Assembly: GCA_016235455.1 (NCBI GenBank)
Contig: JACRKZ010000086.1
Location: 1 to 39,958 of the forward strand
DNA: 39,958 nt
DNA from: Armatimonadota bacterium
Lineage (GTDB): Bacteria; Armatimonadota; UBA10988
Direction: 5' to 3'
The position numbers and the translations under genes are program-made. Under the pieces are notes generated by a model. That model had not been told where the DNA came from. It searched no databases and saw nothing but the letters and a program-made list of their open reading frames with translations. Shown one piece after another: positions 7,862-15,631 of the stretch (position 1 is its first letter; every line of letters starts with the position of its first letter).

Positions 7862-9577
7862 ATGACCGCCTGGCTGATGCTGCCCCTGCTCCTGCTGGCG
7901 CCGCCCGCGCCGCACCCGTGGTTTCCTCGACCGCCGTTGCCCGACGAGCTGATCATCGTGCCGTTTCAGGGCGATGCGCAGCGCGGCCTGCTGCTGGAGT
8001 CGCTGGCCGGCGTGGCGGCGCGTGCGGCGCTGGACGCCGGGCATGGGCCGCTGGTCTGGGAGTACCACGACCACTCGGACTACCGCGCCCTGCTGACCGC
8101 CTTCGCCGCCGCGCACCCGCTGCAGCGCATACCTCTTGACCTGGAAGCCGCGACCGCCGAACTGGCCCAGCGCGGGATCGTCCGAGGCTACCTGCTGTGC
8201 CGCTATGAGGACAGCAAGCGCCCTTGGCACGAACTGGGCCCGCACGATGAGAGCGTCAACGTGGCCACCTCGCTGGCCGGGCTGATGCGCGGCGTGGTGG
8301 TCACCGAGGCGCTGGAGCCCATCGCCCAGGCCGCGGGGCTGAGGCGCCTGGCCGACTGCCGTCCCATGACCGAGGCGGGCTGCCTGGCAGCGCACGCGGC
8401 CGAGTTCTCGCGGCTCGGTGTAGGCACCGGCGAGCCCCGCGCACGCAACGCTCGCTCGCTGATGATCGCCCAGCGCCTGTTCGTGTGCAGCGGCGTCGGC
8501 GAGGCCTACCGCGCCGCCCTGGTCCGCTGCGCGCCCGACTCGCCGGTGATCGGCTGGGGCCTCGGCCCCGAGGACGGTCAGACGCTGCCGTCATCGCGCC
8601 ACGGCCTGTTCCAGACCGCCACCAACTGGTGCCACAACCTGACTGTGCTGGCCAGCGAACAGCCCGGCCGCGACGTCGATTGGGCTGCGCTGCGGGTGCC
8701 CCCGCCTCCGGCGACCGCACCGCCCGAGCGCGGCCGGCATTATGTCTGCCTGACGCTGACCGACGGCGACAACATCCAGTGGATGATGGGCAACTTCGTG
8801 GCTGGGTCGGAGGGCCACAACTACTACGGGCATCCGCGGCGCGGCGCCATCCCGTTCACCTGGGGCGTGCCGGCCTCGGGCCTGCTGGCGCTGTCGCCGC
8901 GCACGCTGGCCGGCATCTTCACCACGGCCACGCCCAACGACGACTTCGTGCTGTACAACGGCGGCGGCTACTTCTACCCCGACGTCTACGGCGCCGACCG
9001 GCCCGACGACCGCTGCCTGAGGCTGCAGGCCCAACGCCTGCGCGCGGTGGTCGAACGGACCGGCACCAGAGTGCTCGCCTTCAACTTCCAGAAGTGGAAC
9101 AGCGCCGAAGCCCTTCGCGCCTGCGCGGTGTTCGCGCGAGAGATACCCTCTTTGCGCGGCATCCTGGCCTTCCAGTACTATCCCTACTCAGGCGGCGCCG
9201 GCGCGGTCGAGTGGGTCGACGGCGCCGCGGGCGACCACTGCCCGGTCATCAGCTGCCGCTACACCGTCTGGGCCGGCACCGGCCGGCCCGCCGATACCTC
9301 ACCGTCGCGCGTGGCCGCCCAGCTCAATCGCCTGCCCCGCGTTGGCGACAAGGCCACCGCCGACAACTTCTCGTTCGTGCTGGTCCACGCCTGGTCGCGC
9401 TTCCGCCAGCCGCGCGCCGGCGTGGTCGAAGACACCGAGGACGACGTGCCGCAAGACGCCGACGCCGGCTCGAGCCGCGGCTACGACCCCGCGCGCTGGA
9501 CCGCCGAGCGCCTCGATCCCCAAGTCGTTCCGGTCGGCGCGGCCCGCTTCGTCGAACTCATCCGCGCCACGCTATGA
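7862..9577 (+). CDS. GxGYxYP family exported protein
   Basis: 571 residues beginning with a signal peptide (MTAWLMLPLLLLAPPAP). The family's naming motif appears as NGGGYFYPDVYG in the second half, preceded by the equally characteristic CLTLTDGDNIQWMMG. GxGYxYP proteins are secreted or periplasmic, occur in carbohydrate-degrading bacteria, and are suspected glycoside hydrolases, but no reaction is established to my knowledge. The ATG follows GAGGACCGCC. The C-terminal part is rich in acidic residues (VVEDTEDDVPQDADA). It diverges from the metallophosphoesterase across a palindromic intergenic region, hinting at joint regulation. Confidence 0.8.
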   Translation: MTAWLMLPLLLLAPPAPHPWFPRPPLPDELIIVPFQGDAQRGLLLESLAGVAARAALDAGHGPLVWEYHDHSDYRALLTAFAAAHPLQRIPLDLEAATAELAQRGIVRGYLLCRYEDSKRPWHELGPHDESVNVATSLAGLMRGVVVTEALEPIAQAAGLRRLADCRPMTEAGCLAAHAAEFSRLGVGTGEPRARNARSLMIAQRLFVCSGVGEAYRAALVRCAPDSPVIGWGLGPEDGQTLPSSRHGLFQTATNWCHNLTVLASEQPGRDVDWAALRVPPPPATAPPERGRHYVCLTLTDGDNIQWMMGNFVAGSEGHNYYGHPRRGAIPFTWGVPASGLLALSPRTLAGIFTTATPNDDFVLYNGGGYFYPDVYGADRPDDRCLRLQAQRLRAVVERTGTRVLAFNFQKWNSAEALRACAVFAREIPSLRGILAFQYYPYSGGAGAVEWVDGAAGDHCPVISCRYTVWAGTGRPADTSPSRVAAQLNRLPRVGDKATADNFSFVLVHAWSRFRQPRAGVVEDTEDDVPQDADAGSSRGYDPARWTAERLDPQVVPVGAARFVELIRATL

Positions 9578-9667
9578 GCCGCTCTGGCTACAAATGTGGC
9601 CTCTCCGCCCCGTATCGCCCGCGCGCATTCGAATGCACATGTCGCCGAAAGTTTACGTGGATGTGCC

Positions 9668-9831
9668 TTACCGTTTGGGACTCTGGGCCTACATTGTTCC
9701 CGAGGCCGAAGGCGTAAGCCTGTGGGGTCGTCGATCCGCTGGTTGGATCGTGTCCGCTCGGAAGCGGGCCAAGCCCCCGAGAGTGAGTCTGGGAGACACC
9801 TCTCGCTGCTTCGGCCAGACGGGAGAGAGAA
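9668..9831 (+). promoter_or_regulatory. Candidate promoter and structured, riboswitch-like leader
   Basis: TTACCG (9668-9673), 16 bases, then TACATT (9690-9695) could be a sigma-70 promoter. The predicted RNA has a hairpin AGGC-GTAA-GCCT (9710-9721), then a junction closed by GGGG/CCCC (9724-9727 with 9774-9777) holding GATCC/GGATC (9733-9749) and CCGCT/AGCGG (9754-9767). Near the end, CTCTC (9800-9804) can pair with GAGAG (9823-9827), masking the ribosome site of the 78-codon frame around a UUCG-capped stem. Alternatively CTCTCG (9800-9805) pairs with CGAGAG (9778-9783), freeing it. I recognise no known riboswitch class. Confidence 0.35.
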
Positions 9832-10068
9832 ATGGACTGGCAGATGTTCCCCGGCCAGACAGTGCAAGACGCGCAGAGCTACCCCGAACCGCACATCGCG
9901 GAGTTGGCGGCGCTCTCGCTCGTCACATATCCGCGCCCCCGCAGGCGCTTGGCGGCCAAGCTGAGCCACCTGGTGGGCAGCAGTCTGGCGACCTTTACAC
10001 TGGCCCCGCGGTCGTGTTGGCTGCAGGTCCCGGACTTCCTGATGCGGCACGAGTCGGACCGCAAGTGA
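9832..10068 (+). CDS. Small hypothetical protein, 78 codons
   Basis: The ATG follows GGGAGAGAGAA, a good ribosome site, and most codons end in G or C like the confirmed genes nearby. The product begins MDWQMFPGQTVQDAQ and carries a basic PRPRRRLAAK segment in the middle; no signal peptide, membrane helix or known domain is visible. It fills an otherwise empty 590-base gap and follows a leader that can fold over its ribosome site. It ends 25 bases before a long inverted repeat. It could be a real small gene or a chance frame. Confidence 0.4.
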   Translation: MDWQMFPGQTVQDAQSYPEPHIAELAALSLVTYPRPRRRLAAKLSHLVGSSLATFTLAPRSCWLQVPDFLMRHESDRK

Positions 10069-10093
10069 CGACTCGCCGCTGATCGGACAGCAC

Positions 10094-10152
10094 GGAGCCC
10101 TCTTCCGCGCGCATCAGACTCCGCCGCCGGAGTCGCGCCAGAAGGGGGCTCC
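10094..10152. terminator. Long inverted repeat between convergent genes, probable bidirectional terminator
   Basis: GGAGCCCTCTTC (10094-10105) pairs with GAAGGGGGCTCC (10141-10152) over 12 bp with one G-T pair. Inside, GCGC pairs with GCGC, and GACTCCG/CGGAGTC (10117-10134) forms a nested hairpin. It lies between a plus-strand small frame and the minus-strand histidine kinase stop. There is no T-run on either side, so simple intrinsic termination is not assured. Confidence 0.45.
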
Positions 10153-10168
10153 GCACTTTGGTCGACCG

Positions 10169-12286
10169 CTACTCTTCCCACGCCCGCGAGCGCGGCAGCC
10201 ACACCGTGAAAGTCGAGCCGCGGCCCAGCGCGCTCTCCACCTCCAGCCGGCCGCCATGGGCTTCGACCAGGTGCTTGGTGAGGTAGAGCCCCAGGCCGGT
10301 GCCGCCGATGCGGCGGCTGTGGGCGTCGCGCAGCCGACCGTACTGGGTGAACAGCGAGGGCAGATCCTGGCTGGCGATGCCGTAGCCGTGGTCGGCCACC
10401 CGCAGCGCCACTTCCGCCTCGCCCGGCTCGATGACCAGTTGCGTCGTGGAGCGCGGCGGCGAATACTTGAAGGCGTTGTTGAGCAGGTTGGTGAGAATCT
10501 GCTCGAGCTTGTCGCTGTCGGCGTCGATGCGGATCTCGGTCCCGGGCGCGACCAGCTCATAGGTGTGGTCGGGCGAGTAGACCTCTTGCGCGTCGATGAC
10601 CCGCCGGGCCAAGGCCACCAGATCCACGCGCTGCCATTGCACTTCCAGCGCGCGGCCGGAATCGATGCGGCTGATGCACAGCAGGTCGGCCACCATGCGG
10701 CGCAGGCGGTCGCACTCGTGGTCGATGATGCCGATGAACCCGCGGTGGTCGTCGTGCTGCAGCCGGGAATCGGCCAGCAGCGCGCTGGCGAAGCCCTTGA
10801 TGCTGGTCAACGGCGTGCGCAGTTCGTGGCTGACGAACGACACCAGTTCGGTGCGCAGCTTGGCCAGTTCGGTCAACTCGGTGATGTCGGTGCAGACCAC
10901 CACGCGGCCGACGCGTTCGCCGCTGGGCCCGTCGACGGTGGCGCTGTGCACGCGCATGACCCGGGGCTCGGGCTCCTCCAGGCGCGTCTCGCGACCTTCG
11001 TCCTCGGTGTCGCCCATGGCCAGCACGGCTGCCAGCGTCGGGTTGCGTACGTCGAGCAGCGCCTTGCCAACCAGCGATTCTCGGCCCAACCCGAACATGC
11101 TCACGGCCGCGTCGTTGACCATGAGCAGGTTGTTGTCCGCGTCGATCATGATCACCGCGTCGGCCATGTGCTCGATCATGGCCGTCAGGCGCGCCTTCTC
11201 GTCGGACAGCCGGCGGTTGGTCTTCTGCAGCGCGGCGTCGGCGCTCTTCACCCGACTGGCCAGCCGCCGGTAGAGCTGGGCGCGCTCGAGCGCGACGGCG
11301 GCCTGACTGGCCAGCGCCTCCACCAGACTGGTGCGCGCGTCCAGATCCTCGACCTCGGGCAGATTGACCAGTTCGAGCGCGCCGATCACGCCGGCCGGCG
11401 TCTTGAGCGGCACGGCCATCAGCGACCTGGTGCGGAACCCGGTGGCCAGGTCCACGTCCTGGAAGAAGCGTTCGTCGGCGTAGGCGTCGCGCACGAACAC
11501 CGTCTCACCGTCCTCGATGCAGGCGCCGACCAGCCCCTTGCCGCGCTCGATCTTGATGTCCAGCAGTTGCGCCTTGGCCGCGCCGACGGCCTGAAAGAAC
11601 CGCAGCACGCCCGTGTCGGCATCGGCCAGCACCAGCGAGCCGCCGATCGCCTGGGTGACGTCCATGGCCGACTGGAGGATGGTGCCCACCAGCTCGTCCA
11701 GGTCGTGGACGCGGTTGACCGTCCGGTCAATGTCGATCAGCGTGGTCAGCTCGTCGTTGCGCCGGCGCAGTCCGGTGACCAGCCGCGCGTGAGCCACAAG
11801 GACCGAGACCTGCGCGGCGATGTCGGCGATGAGTACCTCGTCGGCCGGGCTGTAGGGCTGGTCATCGACACGGTTCAGCACCTCGATGGCCCCATGAACG
11901 ACGCCGTCGACGCTGAACGGCGCACACAGCACCGAGCGCGTGTAGAACCCGGTGGCCTCATCGGCCCGCATGCAGAAGCGTTCATCAGCTCGCGCCGAGG
12001 TCACGTTGGCGATGCGCTGGTGCTCACACACCCAGCCGGCAATGCCCTCGCCGCGGTCCAGGCGTACGCGATTGAGCAGGGCGCTCGAGTCATCGGGCGC
12101 TGTGTAAAAGACGAGTTCGTCGGTGGCGGAGTCGACCAGCACCAGCGAGGCCGCGGCTGACCGGAAGGCCCGACAGAGGTGCGCCGACAGGGCCACGGCC
12201 AGCGAGGCCACGTCGGTCGCTTGAGCCAGCAGCGGCGTCAGGTCGGCCAGTGCGCTGGCGCGTGGGTCCACCGGAGGCTCCATCAT
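10169..12286 (-). CDS. GAF-GAF-PAS sensor histidine kinase
   Basis: About 705 residues without transmembrane segments, so a cytoplasmic sensor. Order: GAF domain (about 15-165, GEGIAGWVCEHQ), second GAF (about 185-340, GKGLVGACIEDGE), a helical linker, PAS (about 365-465, AVIMIDADNNLLMVNDAA), HisKA with phosphoacceptor His487 in SFVSHELRTPL, and HATPase with NLLNNAFKYS, VADHGYGI and GGTGLGLYLTKHL. There is no receiver domain and no response regulator beside it. The ATG at 12286 is preceded by AGGGAG. The gene lies 9 bases after the PglZ-like gene and is probably cotranscribed with it, suggesting a shared pathway. Confidence 0.9.
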   Translation of the reverse strand: MMEPPVDPRASALADLTPLLAQATDVASLAVALSAHLCRAFRSAAASLVLVDSATDELVFYTAPDDSSALLNRVRLDRGEGIAGWVCEHQRIANVTSARADERFCMRADEATGFYTRSVLCAPFSVDGVVHGAIEVLNRVDDQPYSPADEVLIADIAAQVSVLVAHARLVTGLRRRNDELTTLIDIDRTVNRVHDLDELVGTILQSAMDVTQAIGGSLVLADADTGVLRFFQAVGAAKAQLLDIKIERGKGLVGACIEDGETVFVRDAYADERFFQDVDLATGFRTRSLMAVPLKTPAGVIGALELVNLPEVEDLDARTSLVEALASQAAVALERAQLYRRLASRVKSADAALQKTNRRLSDEKARLTAMIEHMADAVIMIDADNNLLMVNDAAVSMFGLGRESLVGKALLDVRNPTLAAVLAMGDTEDEGRETRLEEPEPRVMRVHSATVDGPSGERVGRVVVCTDITELTELAKLRTELVSFVSHELRTPLTSIKGFASALLADSRLQHDDHRGFIGIIDHECDRLRRMVADLLCISRIDSGRALEVQWQRVDLVALARRVIDAQEVYSPDHTYELVAPGTEIRIDADSDKLEQILTNLLNNAFKYSPPRSTTQLVIEPGEAEVALRVADHGYGIASQDLPSLFTQYGRLRDAHSRRIGGTGLGLYLTKHLVEAHGGRLEVESALGRGSTFTVWLPRSRAWEE

Positions 12287-12295
12287 CAGCACTCC

Positions 12296-14827
12296 CTAAG
12301 CATCGGTCAGCAGCCGTCGGGCGCTGATTGGCGTCGGCGGCCGGCATTCCTCCCACAGCGCCGAGGTCACCGTGACCGGCGCCCGTCGGCGGAAGACCCG
12401 GCGACCTACGCGGATCTCGGCCTCCAGCGTGAGCTCGCGCTGGTCGATGCCGGGCGGCAAGTTCAGCCGGAAGGGCACCGTCAGCCGTTTGGGCTCGCCC
12501 AGATCGAGCGTGGCGGACACGGGCTTGGCGCCCGGCAACTCCAAGCGCACCTGCGCCAGCTCGGCCAATGCGCCGCCGGTGAGCGTACAGACCACCGCCG
12601 CCTCCACCAGCCGGCCCGCCGGCACGGGGTCGGGCACGGCCAGGCCGCCCACCAACACCGTGGCGCGTTCGCCCACCGGCACTGGGCTGAGTACCGCGCA
12701 AGGCACCACCATCTCGTCGAGGCTGAGCCCGCCATCGGCCATGACCGCCTCGCGCGCCGCGGGAGCCAGCCGGTCAGCTCCCATTGCACACCACAGCCGG
12801 CGTCCGCCGACGATCATCTCCAGCACATCGTCGCGCTCGTTCACCTGGCCGTCGGCCGCCACACAGCGCGGCGCGAGCACCTGGCCCGACAGCGATAGCC
12901 CGGCCGCCTCGCGGCAGCGCACCGCGCCGCTGGTGCCGAGCAACACGATGACCTCGGCGCGGCGCGAGCGCGCCAGCGCCACACCAGCCTCGGCCAGCAG
13001 GTCCAACCGGCGACGCCAGCGTTCCACAGGCACGCCCGTGGCCGGCCCGGCCAGCAGGTTGACCGCCACCAGCCGCAGTTGGCCGCCCGCGGCGGCGTGC
13101 GCCACGCAGCCTTCCTCGGCCAGCCCGGCCAGCGCGCGCGGCACGGCGCAGGTGCGCAGAGCCAGCTCGGGCCGCGCCGTGCGCAGCAGCTTGGGCCACG
13201 ACTCGCCCTCGCTCAGGCCAGCGGCCACCGCACGGCGCAACGACTCCTCGGCCGCGGCGGGTAGACTTGCCGCCACCGCGCGCACGTGGCAGTCGCTGAC
13301 CTCGGCCAGCGGACCCGCCAGGCAGTCGCCCCAGGCCCGCCAGGGAAGGCCGGCCACCAACAACACCGTCACGCGCGGCTGGTCGGGCTCGGCCAGCAAG
13401 GGCTTGACCAGGTAGTCCCAGGTGCCGTCGACCTGGTGCTCGCCATCGAGGCCGCTGAGCGCCAGCCACGCCTCGCGGCAGCCGCCCTCGAAGCCCGCCA
13501 GCGCCTCGCGCGCCAACTCCACGCGGTGGTAGAGCGAGCGCAGCACGGCCTTGTGCCGGCCGGCATCGGGGCGCGGCCGCCAACCCGGCTCGGCCACGCT
13601 GTTGCGCGTCAGTGCTTGCGCGGCCGCGACCGCATCCTGCCCGAGCGTGTCGATCTCGGTGTCCACCATCCAGGCCAGTGCTCGCGCCTGCCGCGTGGCC
13701 AGACCCTCCTCGGGCCGCGGCGCGGTCAGTCGATGGCGGCCGCGATCGAGTCGCAACAGGGCACGCAGCAGTCGTGCATGGGCGCGCACGGCGCGCGACT
13801 CGCTCAGTTCGTCGGCGCGTTGGTCCAGGCTGTCGAGATCGCATTCCAGGCGCGGATCATCGGCCAGGCGATCTGTCGCGCAGGCTTCCAGCAGAACACG
13901 TAACGCCATGAGTGCCAGCGGCCCGCAGCGCAACTCGCGCCTGACCACCAGCGCGGCCACCTCGATCTCCTCGATGCGCAGCGCGCGGCACAGCGCGGCG
14001 CGTAGCGGACCAGTGAGGGCCGCCTCGGCCAAGGCCTGCTGGCTGGCGGCCAGCTTGCGGTTGGCGCTGGCCAGGCGGTAGGCGACGCGCGCCACCGCCG
14101 TGGCGTCGACGCCGGCCAGCCGCGCCGCGCCCGGATAGATGCGCGGCAGCTCCTCGCCCACGTTGGCCACATGCGGTCCGAGCAGCGCCACCAGCCAGGT
14201 GAGGCGCGCCGCGGGCTGCGGGTCGCTCAGGTCTACCCAGCACAAAGGCGCCGGCTGTCGGCTGAGCCAGTCGCGCAGGCGGACCGCCAATGGGCAACGC
14301 CGCGACTGCAGCCCGGCCAGCAGCGGCGCGCGCTCGTACAACGCTTGCCAGGCATCGGCCGGCTCGACGGTCTGCGCTGGGTCGAAGCCCAGCACCGCGC
14401 GCACGACCATCTCCTCTAGCTCGTCGGGGGTCGGCGTGCGCAGTCGGCGCCGAGCGCGCGTCAGCCCGCGGAAGCAGGCGTTGACCAGGGCCGGCTCGCG
14501 GTCCAACCAGGCCGGCCAGTCGTCATGCCCGCTGCCCAGGGCCAGCAGCCCGCGCGGCGTCACATCCAGCACCAGCCCGTCCAACGACGCGACGGCTTCA
14601 AGATCGGTGGTGAACACCTCGGCCCGGCGGCGGACCACCAGGTGGCGCGCGGCACGGTCGCGCCCTCGCCAGTCGAGGCGGAAGCGCAGGTTCGATTCGG
14701 CGAACCACACGGTCCAGCCCGGTGGGTCGAGCTGGTCGAGCAGTCCGTGCGAATCGCCCAGGATGACCAGCCGGGCGTCGGGCGCCGAGTCGGCCAGCCA
14801 GCGCGCGATGACCTCACTCGGTCCCAT
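12296..14827 (-). CDS. PglZ-like protein, probably catalytically inactive
   Basis: 843 residues. The N-terminus (LVILGDSHGLLDQL, then ESNLRFRLDWRGRD) resembles the start of PglZ proteins, and the C-terminal part contains ADGGLSLDEMVVP, the counterpart of the HGGLSxxEMxVP stretch that closes the PglZ/alkaline-phosphatase fold. The first metal-binding motif, usually D-G-L/M-R-x-D, appears as VLLVAGLPWRAWG (about 488-500) without Asp, and the S-D-H-G site appears as IVLLGTSGA (about 624). Phosphatase activity is therefore unlikely. A beta-rich extension follows. PglZ domains occur in BREX phage defence and in PorX regulators; no other BREX gene is here. It overlaps the upstream gene by 14 bases. 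Confidence 0.55.
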   Translation of the reverse strand: MGPSEVIARWLADSAPDARLVILGDSHGLLDQLDPPGWTVWFAESNLRFRLDWRGRDRAARHLVVRRRAEVFTTDLEAVASLDGLVLDVTPRGLLALGSGHDDWPAWLDREPALVNACFRGLTRARRRLRTPTPDELEEMVVRAVLGFDPAQTVEPADAWQALYERAPLLAGLQSRRCPLAVRLRDWLSRQPAPLCWVDLSDPQPAARLTWLVALLGPHVANVGEELPRIYPGAARLAGVDATAVARVAYRLASANRKLAASQQALAEAALTGPLRAALCRALRIEEIEVAALVVRRELRCGPLALMALRVLLEACATDRLADDPRLECDLDSLDQRADELSESRAVRAHARLLRALLRLDRGRHRLTAPRPEEGLATRQARALAWMVDTEIDTLGQDAVAAAQALTRNSVAEPGWRPRPDAGRHKAVLRSLYHRVELAREALAGFEGGCREAWLALSGLDGEHQVDGTWDYLVKPLLAEPDQPRVTVLLVAGLPWRAWGDCLAGPLAEVSDCHVRAVAASLPAAAEESLRRAVAAGLSEGESWPKLLRTARPELALRTCAVPRALAGLAEEGCVAHAAAGGQLRLVAVNLLAGPATGVPVERWRRRLDLLAEAGVALARSRRAEVIVLLGTSGAVRCREAAGLSLSGQVLAPRCVAADGQVNERDDVLEMIVGGRRLWCAMGADRLAPAAREAVMADGGLSLDEMVVPCAVLSPVPVGERATVLVGGLAVPDPVPAGRLVEAAVVCTLTGGALAELAQVRLELPGAKPVSATLDLGEPKRLTVPFRLNLPPGIDQRELTLEAEIRVGRRVFRRRAPVTVTSALWEECRPPTPISARRLLTDA

Positions 14828-15380
14828 CGCGCCACTCCCCGACCGCCGCGCCGGCCATGCAGGCCGGCGGCGTCAATCCCAGATAGAGTTTGGGCCGACC
14901 CAGGCGCACCCGCCCGGGCATGACCCATACCAGCCGCCGCCGACCGCTGGCCAGGCGACCCAGGTCCAGTTGCTCGGCCAAGGCCAGTTCGGGCTCATGC
15001 ACCACGAGGTCGTCGGCCCCGGCGAAATCGGCGAGCAGGCGGTCGTAGGCCGCGGCCAGCGCCTGCCGTGTCTCGGCGCGCGCGGTCTCCAAGCGCAGCT
15101 TGCCGCCCGGCTCGGCGCGGCGCCGCGCGGCCTCGTGCTCGCGCTCCGCCAAGCCCTCCACGTCGGGCAGACGAGCCAGCAACTCGGTGGTCAAGGCGAG
15201 GCGCGGACGGTCGGCCAGAGCCGTGTCCAGAGCGCTGGGCAACGCAGCAGACATCGCCGCGCGTTCCGGCGCGGTGAGTAGCAGGACCTGACCCGTCTCT
15301 GCCCCCAACAGGGCTTCGAGCGCAGCACTTTCGCCAGCCAACCCGACCTCCGGCTCCAAGCGAGGGTATGCCCCCAACAA
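14814..15380 (-). CDS. Hypothetical protein cotranscribed with the PglZ-like gene
   Basis: 188 residues, no recognised domain. The middle (about 85-150) is helical and rich in Ala, Arg and Glu; the end RLVWVMPGRVRLGRPKLYLG is beta-like. There is no signal peptide or membrane helix. The start is unsure: TTG at 15380 has no clear Shine-Dalgarno sequence, but a good promoter lies about 50 bases upstream and there is no better codon between. The stop overlaps the PglZ-like start, so the two proteins are probably made together and may interact. Confidence 0.6.
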   Translation of the reverse strand: MLGAYPRLEPEVGLAGESAALEALLGAETGQVLLLTAPERAAMSAALPSALDTALADRPRLALTTELLARLPDVEGLAEREHEAARRRAEPGGKLRLETARAETRQALAAAYDRLLADFAGADDLVVHEPELALAEQLDLGRLASGRRRLVWVMPGRVRLGRPKLYLGLTPPACMAGAAVGEWRDGTE

Positions 15381-15425
15381 CCCAAAGCCACACCGGTAAG
15401 GCGGGACGGCGCTGGGCGGACAGGG

Positions 15426-15454
15426 ACTCTAGCATTCGCCGACGATAGCGCCAA
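15426..15454 (-). promoter_or_regulatory. Sigma-70-like promoter for the PglZ-like/kinase operon
   Basis: On the minus strand TTGGCG (15454-15449) is followed by 17 bases and TAGAGT (15431-15426), with a TG one base before the -10 element (TGCTAGAGT). Initiation would fall near 15419, about 40 bases ahead of the 188-residue gene. Confidence 0.5.
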
Positions 15455-15573
15455 GCCTGCCGACCTCCTGGCACCACCTCACGAGTCCAGACCGGTGGAC
15501 GACTCGGCCCAGGCCGGCCCGGCGCGCGTCGTCAGTGGGCCGGCAGGCCAGAGCAAACAGGCGCTAACTCGGC

Positions 15574-15592
15574 CCGGCGGACCGGCCGCCGG
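15574..15592 (-). terminator. Hairpin downstream of the prepilin-like-repeat gene
   Basis: CCGGCGG and CCGCCGG form a 7-bp GC stem with a 5-base loop, about 40 bases beyond the minus-strand stop at 15632. Only scattered T residues follow. The rest of the 251-base gap to the next gene shows only the promoter at 15426-15454. Confidence 0.3.
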
Positions 15593-15631
15593 ACTCCTGC
15601 CCCAATGGAGGCTGGTCGCCGACTCGTCCGG

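Noticed and set aside
10256..12160. A 634-codon plus-strand frame opposite the GAF-GAF-PAS kinase
   Set aside because: It reads as biased low-complexity sequence, while the kinase on the other strand has all HisKA and HATPase motifs.
12296..15380. A BREX phage-defence island around the PglZ-like gene
   Set aside because: No brxC, pglX methyltransferase, brxA/B or other defence gene is present, and the PglZ-like protein lacks its catalytic residues.
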